A DNA stretch of 64,000 nucleotides from Hyphomicrobiales bacterium (GCA_900473745.1 UCMW01000015.1:1-64000), one strand, 5' to 3'; shown: positions 9,858 to 19,797, counted from the stretch's first letter. Numbers and translations are program-made. The notes: generated by a model not told the origin, from the letters alone.

Positions 9858-11360
9858 TCAGGCGACCCGACGTTCCATGATACGGCGCCCCTGCGGAAGG
9901 GCGTCGGCACGGGTGCGGATCTGGGACAGCTGTTCGACGAGGGCCGCGACTTCCGTGCGCAGGCGGCGCGTCTCATCCGAGGTGCGCTCGACCATGTCGC
10001 TGTTCTCGTGGGTCAGGAGATCCATGCTGCGGGTCGCGTGGTTCACCTCGTTCAGCCCGATCGCCTGGTCCTTGGCAGCTGTTGCGATATCGGAGACAAA
10101 GGTGTCGATCGCATCGATACGGGTGATGATATCGCCCAAAACCTGACCTGTGCCGGTGACGAGGCTGACGCCCTCCTTCACCTGGCTGGAGCTCTGCGAA
10201 ATCAGCTGTTTGATCTCCTTTGCGGCATCGGCGCTGCGCTGCGCGAGCTGGCGCACTTCCTGCGCGACGACGGCAAAACCCTTGCCGGCATCCCCGGCGC
10301 GAGCGGCCTCGACGCCTGCGTTGAGAGCGAGAAGATTGGTCTGGAAGGCGATTTCGTCGATGACGCCGATGATCTTGGAGATCTCGGTCGAAGACTTCTC
10401 GATCGCATCCATGGCGGATACGGCCTGCGAGACGACCGTGCCCGAGGTTTTCGCCTGCTGCTGGGTGTCACGTACGGTCTGCGAGGCACGCTCGGCATTA
10501 GCAGCCGTCTGGCTGACGCTGACGGAGAGCTGTTGGAGGGCGGTCGAGCTTTGCTGCACGCCGCTCGCCTGGCGGGTGGTGCGGCTGGCGAGTTCGTCGG
10601 AGGCGTGGGCGATCGCGTCCGTGCCGGTCAGGATGCCTTCCGAAGCGCGGCGGATCGCGGCGAAGGAGGTGTTCAGGCGATCGACGGTTTCGTTGTAGTG
10701 ACCGGCCATTTCCTTGAAATTGTCCGGCAGGTCCGTCGTCATGCGCGCTTCGAAATCGCCTTGGGCCAGCGCTTCCAGGCCCCGGCGCAGATGCTCCATG
10801 GCAATCGCCTGGTCGGCCTCGAAGCGGGCGCGCTCTGCCTCGAGCAGCTGACGCTTGCTTTCCAGTTCCTCGAGATAGACGGAGATCGAATAATCCATGT
10901 CGAGCATGGCCGCCTTCACGACTGCGCGTAGCTTCTCGCCGAGCGAGACCGCATGCTGCCGGCCGAAAGGGAAAGGCCAGTGCTTCACGAGGACTCCAGC
11001 GAGGAGCTCGCCGACGAGCATGGAATAGCCGCCGATATACCAGCGCGGCTCCAGGCCAATGCGGGCATGGACCTTGCCGACGGCGGTGACGCCCTTGACG
11101 TAGCTCTCGTCGAAATTGCCGCTGGCGATGTTGTCCCAATGACCACTCTGAGCACTCTTTGCGCCGTTCATGTGGGCGCCGTCGCGGAAGTGGCTGGCGA
11201 TCCTCCCGGTCTTCGTCACCTTGGCGTAGAACTTATCAAGCGCCGGTCCCAAGAGCTCTTTGATCGAGGGGCGGAGCTCGGCCAGCGTGCTGCGCGTCTT
11301 CTGATCGATCTCCAGGAATTCAAGGCGGTCGGACAGATCGGTCTGGGCTTTGGTGGTCAT
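9858..11360 (-). CDS. Globin-coupled chemoreceptor, copy A
   Basis: A 500-residue soluble methyl-accepting protein with no membrane segment. The N-terminal 170 residues form a sensor globin (protoglobin/HemAT type). The probable proximal heme ligand is H98 in [18 protein letters not shown], the typical F-helix motif of globin-coupled sensors, so it should sense oxygen or another gas. A coiled-coil linker (about 170-230) leads to the signalling domain, with the hairpin tip [20 protein letters not shown] near 330 that contacts CheA/CheW. There is no C-terminal CheR pentapeptide. It lies 116 bases downstream of a paralogue of identical length on the same strand, pointing to tandem duplication. 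Start and RBS are ordinary. Confidence 0.92.
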   Translation of the reverse strand: MTTKAQTDLSDRLEFLEIDQKTRSTLAELRPSIKELLGPALDKFYAKVTKTGRIASHFRDGAHMNGAKSAQSGHWDNIASGNFDESYVKGVTAVGKVHARIGLEPRWYIGGYSMLVGELLAGVLVKHWPFPFGRQHAVSLGEKLRAVVKAAMLDMDYSISVYLEELESKRQLLEAERARFEADQAIAMEHLRRGLEALAQGDFEARMTTDLPDNFKEMAGHYNETVDRLNTSFAAIRRASEGILTGTDAIAHASDELASRTTRQASGVQQSSTALQQLSVSVSQTAANAERASQTVRDTQQQAKTSGTVVSQAVSAMDAIEKSSTEISKIIGVIDEIAFQTNLLALNAGVEAARAGDAGKGFAVVAQEVRQLAQRSADAAKEIKQLISQSSSQVKEGVSLVTGTGQVLGDIITRIDAIDTFVSDIATAAKDQAIGLNEVNHATRSMDLLTHENSDMVERTSDETRRLRTEVAALVEQLSQIRTRADALPQGRRIMERRVA

Positions 11361-11476
11361 GATGCTATGCGGGCTCTCAGGGTTGACTGGTATCGAGAAG
11401 AACTGTCACGGTTTGCTGAACAGATCCTAAACGCATGGCGACAAATCATGCCGCCATGCCTGGGCGTGATGGGGTC

Positions 11477-12979
11477 TCAACCCGCCATGCGGTAGGCATT
11501 CTGGCTCGCGCTCTGCGGCCTGCTGCCCGAAGTCTTGAAGCCCTGCAGGGCCTGGACCAGGCGACCGGCTTCCTCGCGAAGCGTTGCGGTCTGGGCCGAG
11601 CTTTCCTCGACCATGCCGGCATTGCGCTGGGTAATCTGGTCCATGGAGGCCACCGAGGTATTGACCTCGCGCAGGCCGCCGGACTGGTCGGCAGCAGCCG
11701 AGGCGATCTTGGCGACGATCTCGTTGATTTCACCGATCCGGATGATGATCTTGGCGAGCGCATCCCCGGCATTGTTGACGAGATCGACGCCCGCATCCAC
11801 CTGGGTGGAGCTCTGCGAGATGAGGTTCTTGATCTCGCGGGCGGCATTGGCGCAGCGTTGGGCCAGTTCGCGGACTTCCTGGGCAACGACGGCAAAGCCA
11901 CGTCCGGCTTCGCCGGCACGGGCGGCCTCGACGCCGGCATTCAGCGCGAGAAGGTTCGTCTGGAAAGCGATTTCGTCGATGACGCCGATAATCTTGGAGA
12001 TTTCGTCCGAGGACTTCTCGATGGCACCCATGGCACTGACAGCGCGACCGACCACCTCTTCGGAGACACGGGCTTCCGAGAGTGCGACGCCAACGACCTG
12101 GGAGGCTTGCTTTGCGCCATCGGCCGTCAGGGTGACATTCTGGGTGAGCTCGTGCAGTGCTGCCGTGCTCTCTTCGAGGCCTGCGGCCTGTTGTTCGGTG
12201 CGCTGGGCGAGATCATCGGTGGCATCGGAGATGGCCGCCGTCGACTTGAAAATCTCGTCCGCAGACTGGCGGACGGTGCCGATCGTCGATCGCAGGGCAT
12301 CGATGGACGCGTTGTAGTCGCTCGCCATCTGCACGAAGTTGGCTGGCAGATCAGCGGGGAGACGGGCGTCGAGATCACCGGCGGACAGCTTGGCGAGCAC
12401 GGCGCGAAGGGCTGCAAGTGCCGTCGCCTGTTCTGCCTCGGTCGTCAGGCGGGCTTCTTCCGCCGCCTGACGCTGCTCGGCGAGGATCGCGAGATAGACG
12501 GAGATGGAATAATCCATGTCCAGAAGGGCTGCCTTGACCACCACGGAGATCTCCTCGGCAAGCTGCCCGGAGTTCTTGCGGCCGAAGCGGCTCGGCCAGC
12601 GCTCGCGGACCACGGCATGCACCAGCTGTTCCAGCACCAGCGCGTAGCCGCCGATGTACCAGCGGGGCTCCAGGCCGATGCGGGCATGCGCCTTGCCGAC
12701 CTTGGTGACGCCTTCAACATAGCTGTCGGTGTATTCGGCCGTGCCGACAATGCCCCAATGTTCTTCCTGGCGCTTCTTGGCACCCTTGATGTGATCTTCG
12801 CTGCGGAAAAAGGCCGCCGTTTCCGGCACCTTGCGCACTTTGTCATAGAAGATGTCGAGCGCACTGCCGATATTCTTGCGGATCAGGGGGCCGAGGCGGC
12901 GGAGGGTCTCTCGCCCCTTGTCATCAAGCCCAAGGAAACGAAGACGGTTCTTCAGATCGGTATTGCCGGCATGCGACAT
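11477..12979 (-). CDS. Globin-coupled chemoreceptor, copy B
   Basis: This paralogue of the downstream gene also has exactly 500 residues and the same order: sensor globin (1-170) with probable heme ligand H98 in [20 protein letters not shown], coiled coil, then an MCP signalling domain with [20 protein letters not shown]. The two globin domains have diverged clearly (helix A-E regions differ, for example FFRSEDHIKGAKKRQEEHW against [19 protein letters not shown]), while the heme-proximal segment and signalling tip are nearly identical. That pattern suggests two different ligand affinities feeding one chemotaxis complex. It has no transmembrane helix and no CheR-binding pentapeptide. It is divergent from rmuC across 281 bases that should hold the promoter for the pair. 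Confidence 0.92.
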   Translation of the reverse strand: MSHAGNTDLKNRLRFLGLDDKGRETLRRLGPLIRKNIGSALDIFYDKVRKVPETAAFFRSEDHIKGAKKRQEEHWGIVGTAEYTDSYVEGVTKVGKAHARIGLEPRWYIGGYALVLEQLVHAVVRERWPSRFGRKNSGQLAEEISVVVKAALLDMDYSISVYLAILAEQRQAAEEARLTTEAEQATALAALRAVLAKLSAGDLDARLPADLPANFVQMASDYNASIDALRSTIGTVRQSADEIFKSTAAISDATDDLAQRTEQQAAGLEESTAALHELTQNVTLTADGAKQASQVVGVALSEARVSEEVVGRAVSAMGAIEKSSDEISKIIGVIDEIAFQTNLLALNAGVEAARAGEAGRGFAVVAQEVRELAQRCANAAREIKNLISQSSTQVDAGVDLVNNAGDALAKIIIRIGEINEIVAKIASAAADQSGGLREVNTSVASMDQITQRNAGMVEESSAQTATLREEAGRLVQALQGFKTSGSRPQSASQNAYRMAG

Positions 12980-13260
12980 GGCTCACTCACTCTTTTCTGC
13001 AATCACAGTGCGTATCAGCGGATGCTGATAGACAAGATCTACAGAGCGCTTAAATGGTAAAGCATTGGTTTCCGCGAACTGTCGCCTTCGCCTGAAGTGC
13101 GGCCCTGACACCGCCGCGTGTACCGAACACCGCGCTGGCTTGCGGTTCGTCAATTCCGTTGGCAAAAAAGTTTTTCCATTGGGCCCAACCGAATAGACCT
13201 CAGCGAGGTGTGTTCACTCTTTGATCTGTCGGCCGCCACCGAATCAGATATCATCCTCGC

Positions 13261-14484
13261 ATGAACATCCAGGACATTCCGGCGGTGACCATCGGCTCAG
13301 TCACCCTCTCGCCCATCTTCCTGCTGGCGCTTGCCGCAGCGATCGTGCTTGCCCCAATTGTCGGGCTGGTGATGCTCTCGGTGCGCGCGGCATCGGTCAG
13401 GGCTCGGCATATGGAGGACGCGGCCAGGCGGGACGAGGCGGCCGAGGCGCGGCTTGCCGAACTCCTGAAGGCGCAGGCCGAGATGCAGGGACGGCTCGCG
13501 ACCATGGCTGAGGTCTTCGGCAGCCGCCAGGCCGAGCTCAACCAGACGATCAGCCAGCGGCTCGACGGCATGACGCACCGGATCGGCGCGACGATCACCG
13601 AGCAGACCAAATCGACACACGATAACCTCAGGACCCTGCAGGAGCGGCTTGCGGTGATCGACGCGGCGCAGAACAACATCCAGTCGCTGGCCAAGGACGT
13701 CGTCGGCTTGCAGGCGATCCTGTCCAACAAACAGACGCGCGGGGCCTTCGGGCAATCGCGCATGGAGACGATCGTCGCTGATGGGCTACCGATGGGGGCC
13801 TATGCCTTCCAGACGACGCTGTCGAACGGGTCGCGCCCCGACTGCACCATCCGCATGCCGAACAATTCACCGCCGTTGGTGGTGGATGCGAAGTTTCCGC
13901 TCGAAGCCTGGAACGTGATCCGCGAGACCGAAAACCCCGAGCAGAAGAAGATGGCCTCCCAGCAGTTCAAGCGGGACATGGAGGTGCATATCCGAGATAT
14001 CTCGGAGAAGTACCTGATCGCCGGCGAAACACAGGACATGGCCTTCCTGTTCGTGCCGTCGGAATCGATCTTTGCCGAGATTCACGAGAACTTCGAAGGC
14101 GTCGTGCAGAAGGCGCATCGACAGAAGGTGGTGATCGTCTCGCCTTCCCTTCTGATGCTCTCCATCCAGGTGATCCAGGCCGTGCTCAAGGACCAGCGCA
14201 TGCGTGAGCAGGCGCATCTCATCCAGGGCGAGGTGATCCGGCTGATGGAGGACTTGAGCCGTCTCGACGACCGGACACGCAAGCTGCAGAGCCACTTCCT
14301 CGCTGCCAGCAAGGATGTCGAGATGATCATCACCTCCTCGGACAAGCTGGCCAAGCGCGGCGCCAAGATCGAAGCGATGGAGTTCGAGACGCCGGGCGGG
14401 CGAGAGGATGGAGACGAGACCCCTCACCGCGCCGTGGAGAGCCGGACCGGGATGCTCAAGCTCAGGGTTGTTGACGAGGACTAA
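13261..14484 (+). CDS. rmuC: DNA recombination protein RmuC
   Basis: RmuC-family proteins limit recombination at inverted repeats and carry a restriction-nuclease-like fold. The 407-residue protein has one N-terminal membrane anchor (about 13-38), a long coiled coil to about residue 150, and the nuclease-like core with PDCTIRMPNNSPPLVVDAKFPLEAW and FVPSESIFAEI. The C-terminal 40 residues are charged and variable. The ATG at 13261 directly starts the anchor, though the ribosome site before it is weak. The ribokinase gene follows after 45 bases on the same strand. Confidence 0.92.
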   Translation: MNIQDIPAVTIGSVTLSPIFLLALAAAIVLAPIVGLVMLSVRAASVRARHMEDAARRDEAAEARLAELLKAQAEMQGRLATMAEVFGSRQAELNQTISQRLDGMTHRIGATITEQTKSTHDNLRTLQERLAVIDAAQNNIQSLAKDVVGLQAILSNKQTRGAFGQSRMETIVADGLPMGAYAFQTTLSNGSRPDCTIRMPNNSPPLVVDAKFPLEAWNVIRETENPEQKKMASQQFKRDMEVHIRDISEKYLIAGETQDMAFLFVPSESIFAEIHENFEGVVQKAHRQKVVIVSPSLLMLSIQVIQAVLKDQRMREQAHLIQGEVIRLMEDLSRLDDRTRKLQSHFLAASKDVEMIITSSDKLAKRGAKIEAMEFETPGGREDGDETPHRAVESRTGMLKLRVVDED

Positions 14485-14529
14485 GGCGCTGGTCCAAAAG
14501 AGCGCAACACCCAAGGAGGCTTTGCGCTC

Positions 14530-15429
14530 ATGATTACCGTCTTTGGCTCCATCAACATGGACCTTGTCGCCACCACGCCGCGCCTGCCGAAACCGGGCGA
14601 GACGGTTCCGGGCACCGGATTTGCGACGGCAGCCGGTGGCAAGGGCGCGAACCAGGCCCTGGCTGCGCGTCGGGCCGGTGCTGATGTGCGCATGGTGGGC
14701 GCTGTGGGGAGGGACGAATTCGCCGGCCCTGCTCTCGACCTTCTGGACAAGGCTGGAACGGATCTCTCCGGCGTCGCGCGTGTCGACGGCCCGACCGGCA
14801 CGGCGCTCATTCTCGTCGGCGGCGATGGGGAAAACATGATCGCTGTTGTGCCGGGTGCCAATGGGACCCTCAGCCCCGGCCAAGCGGCTGAAGCGGTTTC
14901 GAGCAGCAAGTCCGGCGACATCCTGATGCTACAGCTCGAAGTGCCCTCGGCATCCGTTAAGGCAGCACTCGAGGCAGCCAAGGCGCAAGGGGTGCGCACC
15001 GTGCTCAACACTGCGCCGCTGATTGCCGAGGCCGCCGAACTTGCACGGCTTGCAGACATCGTCATCGCCAACGAGACGGAGTTCGAACTCCTGGTGGGGC
15101 GCGAGGCGCTGACATCCGATGAGCGCGAAGAGATGCTTCTTCAGATGCACAAGGACACCGGTCAGATCCTGATCATCACGCTCGGCGCCGAGGGCGTCGT
15201 GGCGGCCGAAGGGGGCAGCCTGCACCGGACGAAGGGGCTGAAGATCGAACCTGTCGACACCGTCGGCGCGGGCGATACCTTCTGCGGCTACCTGGCTGCC
15301 AGCCTCGATGCCGGACTGGCACTCGGAGAAGCGGTTCGCCGCGCGGCCGTCGCCGGATCGCTTGCCTGCCTCAAGCCGGGCGCCCAGCCATCGATCCCCA
15401 TGGCAGCCGAGGTCGCCGCTTCGCTCTGA
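14530..15429 (+). CDS. rbsK: Ribokinase
   Basis: A PfkB-family sugar kinase, 299 residues, converting D-ribose to ribose 5-phosphate with ATP. Motifs are ITVFGSINMDLV at the N-terminus, GGKGANQALAARR near residue 38 (sugar lid), and the anion hole plus catalytic Asp in DTVGAGDTFCGYLAASLDAG near 243-262. AAGGAGG precedes the ATG well. No ribose ABC transporter is next to it. A nucleoside hydrolase 2.5 kb downstream would release ribose, so the pair makes sense as nucleoside-ribose salvage with a chemoreceptor between them. Confidence 0.93.
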   Translation: MITVFGSINMDLVATTPRLPKPGETVPGTGFATAAGGKGANQALAARRAGADVRMVGAVGRDEFAGPALDLLDKAGTDLSGVARVDGPTGTALILVGGDGENMIAVVPGANGTLSPGQAAEAVSSSKSGDILMLQLEVPSASVKAALEAAKAQGVRTVLNTAPLIAEAAELARLADIVIANETEFELLVGREALTSDEREEMLLQMHKDTGQILIITLGAEGVVAAEGGSLHRTKGLKIEPVDTVGAGDTFCGYLAASLDAGLALGEAVRRAAVAGSLACLKPGAQPSIPMAAEVAASL

Positions 15430-15580
15430 GGCGATCAGGGCGACAAGTCTGATTTATTCAACTTTAAACAATGGAACATAGCATCGGCCGCGATCGGGGT
15501 GCGTGAAGGCGCGCCCGGCCGCGCCATGAGGGCGTGGAACGAATGTCCCTGCGTCCTGATCCTCAGTTTTCGAGGCTTCC

Positions 15581-17917
15581 ATGTTCGCCTTTTTTACCCG
15601 CTCGATCGCCGCCAAACTTCTTGTCGTCACCGGCATCGCAATCGGCCTGGTGCTCTTCCTTTCCAATCTCGTTCTGATTTCGCAGACCCGTGATCGGGTT
15701 CACTCGCTCACCATGGAGCAGGCCGACGCCGAGGCCAAATCCATCGCCCGTGAAATCGCCGGTGATATCGGCGAACTGGCGAGTGCCGCACGCACGATGT
15801 CCGGCGTCATCGGCCGCGGGCATGAAGGCAAGTCGCTCGACCGTATTGGCATCGCCAATATCCTGAAGGCAAATCTCGAGCAGAACCCGTTTGCCTTCGG
15901 CAGCTGGATGGCGGAAGAACCCCGCGCCATCGACGGCCAGAAGGACGAAATCAAGGGCAAGCTCGAACTCTCGGCCAATGACGACGGCGACTTCACGCCC
16001 TACTGGTCGAAGAATCGAAACGGCGAAATCCAGTTCTCCACCTTCCGCGCCGATTATCCGGCTGAGTGGTATGCGCTGGCGGCGAAGAGCGGCAAGGGCG
16101 CGATCACGGCTCCTTATCTGGCGGAGGGTACCGACGTGCCCACGACCATGAGCTCCATCGCCTTTCCCGTCTTCTCCGGCGGCAAGATGATCGGTGTCAC
16201 GGGCGTGGACATGTCGCTTCTGTCGCTGTCCGACAAGCTCAAGGCGCTGAAACCCTTCGAGACCGGCCGCGTGCTGCTTGTGGCGCAGGGCGCGCAGTGG
16301 CTCGTTGCCCCGACGGACGACCTGCTGATGAAGCCCTATGAAGCAGAAGGGGCCGACGCGCTCAAGGCTACGCTTTCGAACGGAACCGGCGGCCTGGTGC
16401 CGAACCTTTCGAACGAAAACGGCGAAGGCTTCGACCGTCTGCTTTATCCTTTTGCCGTTCCTGGCGTGAATGCGACCTGGGCCGTCATCATCGACATTCC
16501 GCACGCGGCGATCAACGCGCCGATCGAGGCGCAGACGATGATGATGATCGTCGGCGGCCTGATCGTGCTCGCCGCCGTGATGATTGCACTCTTCCTCGCC
16601 GTCCGTTCCCTGGCGCAGCGCCCGCTGCACGGTCTCGTCGGCGACGTCGAGCGCATGACCAAGGGCGACTATGCGAGCGACGTCTCGAACCAGCATCGCC
16701 AGGACGAAATCGGCCTCGTCGCCAAGGCACTCGACGGCTTCCGTCACAAGCTTGCCGAAAGCCACACGCTGGCCGCAGAAGCGGAGACCCAGCGGAAGGC
16801 AGCCGAAGGCGAACGTCGCCGCAACGAAGAGGATCGCAACGCCTCTGCCTCGGTGCAGCAGCATGTAGTCACAGCGCTCGGCAGCGGCCTTGCCCAGCTT
16901 TCGCAGGGTAATCTCACCTATCGGATCGCGGATGATTTCCCGGGCGAATACGGGGCGCTGAAGCGTGACTTCAACGAGGCGGTGGCAAGCCTCGAACAGG
17001 CAATCGCCTCGGTGAATGGCAGTGTCGTCAATATCGCGGCCGGCACCAGCGAGATCTCGGAAAGTGCCGCCGATCTTTCAAAGCGCACGGAGCAGCAGGC
17101 CGCGAGCCTGGAGGAAACGGCGGCAGCGCTCAATGAGTTGACCGAACAGGTCCATTCGAGCGCCGACAATGCAGGCACGGCAGCCAATACGGTTTCTGTC
17201 GCCGTCAAGGATGCCGAGAAATCGGGCGAGGTCGTGCAGAAGGCGGTCGCCTCCATGCATGGCATCGAACAGTCGTCGCAGGAAATCTCGCGCATCATCG
17301 GCGTCATCGACGAGATAGCCTTCCAGACCAACCTCTTGGCACTCAATGCGGGCGTCGAGGCCGCGCGTGCCGGGGAAGCCGGCAAGGGCTTTGCGGTGGT
17401 CGCGCAGGAAGTGCGGGAACTCGCCCAGCGCTCGGCCACTGCGGCGAAGGAGATCAAGGCCTTGATCAACGCTTCGGCTGCCCAGGTCAAGGACGGGGTG
17501 GAACTGGTCGGTGAAGCCGGACAGACGCTGGAGAAGATCTCCCAGCAGGTCATGCAGATCAACGGCCTGATCCTACAGATCTCGGCTTCGGCCAGCGAGC
17601 AGGCATCCGGCCTCAAGGAGGTCAATTCCGCCGTCAACCAGATGGACCAGGTGACACAGCAGAACGCGGCCATGGTCGAGGAGACGACGGCCGCCAGCAT
17701 GGCGTTGCGCAATGAATCCGACACGCTGCGCGGGCTGGTGGCGAAGTTTCAGGTGAGCGGTGCTTCGGCCCCGGTTGCAGCACTGCGAGCAACCGCCGCG
17801 TCTATGCACACCCCGCAGGCCACTGCACCGCGCGCGCCGGTCTATGCGCCGGCTCCGCGAAAGGTGGCTGCCGCAGGCGGAGCTGCTGCCGGCGCCGACA
17901 GCTGGGAAGAATTCTGA
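15581..17917 (+). CDS. Transmembrane chemoreceptor (Cache sensor, CheR tether)
   Basis: A 778-residue methyl-accepting chemotaxis protein. Helix 1 is at about 8-33 and helix 2 at about 318-340 ([20 protein letters not shown]). The roughly 280-residue periplasmic part between them has the size and layout of a double Cache domain ([52 protein letters not shown]). A HAMP domain follows (about 340-395), then a second HAMP-like segment ([20 protein letters not shown]) and the signalling domain with [20 protein letters not shown]. The last residues, DSWEEF, fit the aromatic-x-x-aromatic pentapeptide that tethers CheR/CheB. An Ala/Pro-rich linker of about 50 residues precedes it. The neighbours are ribokinase and nucleoside hydrolase; the ligand is unknown. 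Confidence 0.93.
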   Translation: MFAFFTRSIAAKLLVVTGIAIGLVLFLSNLVLISQTRDRVHSLTMEQADAEAKSIAREIAGDIGELASAARTMSGVIGRGHEGKSLDRIGIANILKANLEQNPFAFGSWMAEEPRAIDGQKDEIKGKLELSANDDGDFTPYWSKNRNGEIQFSTFRADYPAEWYALAAKSGKGAITAPYLAEGTDVPTTMSSIAFPVFSGGKMIGVTGVDMSLLSLSDKLKALKPFETGRVLLVAQGAQWLVAPTDDLLMKPYEAEGADALKATLSNGTGGLVPNLSNENGEGFDRLLYPFAVPGVNATWAVIIDIPHAAINAPIEAQTMMMIVGGLIVLAAVMIALFLAVRSLAQRPLHGLVGDVERMTKGDYASDVSNQHRQDEIGLVAKALDGFRHKLAESHTLAAEAETQRKAAEGERRRNEEDRNASASVQQHVVTALGSGLAQLSQGNLTYRIADDFPGEYGALKRDFNEAVASLEQAIASVNGSVVNIAAGTSEISESAADLSKRTEQQAASLEETAAALNELTEQVHSSADNAGTAANTVSVAVKDAEKSGEVVQKAVASMHGIEQSSQEISRIIGVIDEIAFQTNLLALNAGVEAARAGEAGKGFAVVAQEVRELAQRSATAAKEIKALINASAAQVKDGVELVGEAGQTLEKISQQVMQINGLILQISASASEQASGLKEVNSAVNQMDQVTQQNAAMVEETTAASMALRNESDTLRGLVAKFQVSGASAPVAALRATAASMHTPQATAPRAPVYAPAPRKVAAAGGAAAGADSWEEF

Positions 17918-17939
17918 GACCCGGTCAACTGACCAAGAC

Positions 17940-17971
17940 AAAAGGGCCGCTGCATATGCAGCGGCCCTTTT
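17940..17971. terminator. Bidirectional intrinsic terminator
   Basis: A perfect palindrome reads AAAAGGGCCGCTGC then ATAT then its complement ending in CCCTTTT. It has a GC-rich stem with A-run and T-run on opposite sides, so it can terminate both the chemoreceptor (plus) and the convergent nucleoside hydrolase gene (minus). Confidence 0.9.
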
Positions 17972-17979
17972 CGTTGTGA

Positions 17980-18924
17980 TCAAAGGCGCGCGAAACGTTC
18001 GACCAGGAGATCGAAGAAACCGTCGGCATCGACGTTGCGCATGACAGTTGCATTCGGCTTTCGCCCCGAGACACGCCACCAATCGACGACGGTCATGCCG
18101 ACCGTCAGTTCCGACTGCAGCTCGATCTCGACATTGCAATGACGACCGCTGAACAGCTCCGGCTTCAGGAGGTAAGCGACAACGGTCGGGTCGTGCAGCG
18201 GGCCGCCGTCGGAGCCGTATTTCTCCTCGTCGAAGCGTTCGAAGAATTCGAGCCATTCCACCATGGTTTTCGCCGGCTTGGTGCCGATGGCGGCAATGCG
18301 GGCGACGCGGGCCTTGGTGGTCATTAGCTGATGCGTGACATCGAGCGGCATCACGGTGACAGGGATGCCGGAGGCAAACACGGCGGCCGCAGCATGCGGG
18401 TCGACATAGATGTTGAATTCGGCAGCCGGGGTGATGTTGCCACCCTCGAAGAAGCCGCCACCCATCATCACCAGCTCCTTGACGCGGGGGGCGATATCGG
18501 GCGCCTTTTGAAGGGCAAGGCCGATATTGGTGAGCGGCCCCAGGGTGCAAAGTGTAACTGTGCCGGCGGGTTCGTTGCGCAGCGTGTCGATGATGAAATC
18601 AACCGCATGCTGGTTCTCGACCGTCATCGTGGGTTCAGGCAGGACGGCACCGTCGAGACCCGTCTTGCCATGCACATGTTCTGCAGTGACGAGCGGACGG
18701 ACCATGGGACGGTCCGCGCCTTCGAAGATGCGCCTTCCGGTCTCACCGCAGAGTTCACAGACGATGCGGGCATTGCGGCTGGTCATTGTCAGAGGGACAT
18801 TGCCGGCGACTGTGGTGATGCCAAGGAGATGGAGTTCATCGGGGCTGGCGAAAGCAAGCATGAGGGCGGCGGCATCGTCCTGACCGGGGTCGGTGTCGAT
18901 GATGATCTTGCGGGGTTCTGTCAT
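17980..18924 (-). CDS. Nucleoside hydrolase (IunH/Rih family)
   Basis: This hydrolyses the N-glycosidic bond of ribonucleosides, giving base and ribose. The 314-residue protein has the calcium-binding aspartate cluster IIIDTDPGQDDAAALMLA (D10, D12, D16, D17), the mid-protein GGGFFEGGNITPAAEFNIYV segment that positions the ribose, and a late Asp in the NATVMRNVDADGF region. Whether it prefers purines or pyrimidines cannot be read. The ATG follows AGGACGCCTT. It converges on the chemoreceptor gene across a shared terminator, and ribokinase lies on the other side of that receptor. Confidence 0.93.
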   Translation of the reverse strand: MTEPRKIIIDTDPGQDDAAALMLAFASPDELHLLGITTVAGNVPLTMTSRNARIVCELCGETGRRIFEGADRPMVRPLVTAEHVHGKTGLDGAVLPEPTMTVENQHAVDFIIDTLRNEPAGTVTLCTLGPLTNIGLALQKAPDIAPRVKELVMMGGGFFEGGNITPAAEFNIYVDPHAAAAVFASGIPVTVMPLDVTHQLMTTKARVARIAAIGTKPAKTMVEWLEFFERFDEEKYGSDGGPLHDPTVVAYLLKPELFSGRHCNVEIELQSELTVGMTVVDWWRVSGRKPNATVMRNVDADGFFDLLVERFARL

Positions 18925-18990
18925 AAGGCGTCCTAAAGTCTAAAGCGTGAGGCTTGGAGCGCGGCCCTGAATTTGTCAAGCAAGAGAGTT

Positions 18991-19020
18991 CTTGTCGGGC
19001 GGGTTGTGATTTCCCATATT
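18991..19020 (+). promoter_or_regulatory. Candidate sigma-32 (RpoH) promoter for hsp20
   Basis: CTTG (18991-18994), an 18-base spacer and CCCATATT (19013-19020) fit the heat-shock promoter pattern used by alphaproteobacterial RpoH (CTTG then about 18 bases then a C-rich CATAT box). It lies about 48 bases upstream of the Hsp20 start codon, with no competing gene. Confidence 0.6.
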
Positions 19021-19067
19021 CCTGATGGCTGACGGCCGGCCCCTGCCCGGCTGAACAAGGGAATGAA

Positions 19068-19490
19068 ATGACACGAACCAGACTGCCGACGGAAGCCTTC
19101 CTCATCACCTTCGACACCGGCGATGGCAGCACTTTGCGGCGGCCTCGGGGCAGTGATGGCTATCCACCCTATGACATCGAGCGGCTGGCGCAGCAGAATG
19201 CGACGGAAAGGCTGCGCGTGACGCTCGCCGTCGCAGGCTTTGCCGAGGACGAGCTCGATGTCAGCCTCGAGGCGAACCAGCTGATCATCCGGGGCAAGCA
19301 GGCGGAACGCGACGAGGCGGACTATCTGTTTCGCGGTATCGCCTCGCGGCAATTCCAGCGCGTCTTCGCGATCGAAGACGGCATGGAGGTGACAGGCGCG
19401 TCACTCAGAAACGGCCTGCTGTCGATCGAAATCATCCGGCACGACCCGGTGCATCTGGTAAGGAAAATTAACATCTCCACCGCAGAATGA
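19068..19490 (+). CDS. Hsp20-family small heat-shock protein
   Basis: A 140-residue alpha-crystallin-domain chaperone that should bind unfolding proteins without ATP. The domain covers about 38-135, with YDIERLAQQNATERLRVTLA, DELDVSLEANQLIIRGKQ, and YLFRGIASRQFQRVFAI, a variant of the usual heat-shock strand ladder. The C-terminal I-x-I anchor appears as RKINISTAE. The start follows AAGGGA. The next gene is a DUF1150 protein, the normal rhizobial partner of this class of Hsp20 (HspD/HspF type). A sigma-32-like promoter precedes the gene. Confidence 0.9.
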   Translation: MTRTRLPTEAFLITFDTGDGSTLRRPRGSDGYPPYDIERLAQQNATERLRVTLAVAGFAEDELDVSLEANQLIIRGKQAERDEADYLFRGIASRQFQRVFAIEDGMEVTGASLRNGLLSIEIIRHDPVHLVRKINISTAE

Positions 19491-19539
19491 AACTTGCGGC
19501 AATGTTCGGCCGCCTCTCCCTCATTCGCGGAGGATCGGA

Positions 19540-19797
19540 ATGTTACTGAAAGAAGCCTCGTCCCGACTGACTAAGTCAGAGCTCGCACATCTCGGTGCCG
19601 GCGAAGTGGGCTATATCCGGAAAATGAAGTCAGACGAGGTATCCCGCTGCTTCCCAGAAGCTCCGGAAATCGATCCGACGCTGGATCTCTGGGCTCTGTT
19701 TGCCGCCGACGGCACCCCTATCCTGCTCACCGACAACCGTTCGAGCACCTTCTTCAAGGCAGCCGAAGACGACCTGAAGACAGTCTCGCTGCACTGA
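19540..19797 (+). CDS. DUF1150 family protein
   Basis: An 85-residue cytosolic protein recognisable as DUF1150 from LTKSELAHLGAGEVGYIRKM, the SDEV segment and the ending LWALFAADGTPILLTDNR. This small family is limited to alphaproteobacteria and is usually encoded right after an hsp20 gene, as here with a 49-base gap, so co-expression under heat stress is likely. Its function is unknown. The gene ends inside a 9-bp inverted repeat (19786-19809). Confidence 0.85.
   Translation: MLLKEASSRLTKSELAHLGAGEVGYIRKMKSDEVSRCFPEAPEIDPTLDLWALFAADGTPILLTDNRSSTFFKAAEDDLKTVSLH

Noticed and set aside
11435-13060. 541-codon plus-strand frame
   Set aside because: Antisense to globin-coupled receptor B; the translation is Gly/Asp-rich shadow sequence.
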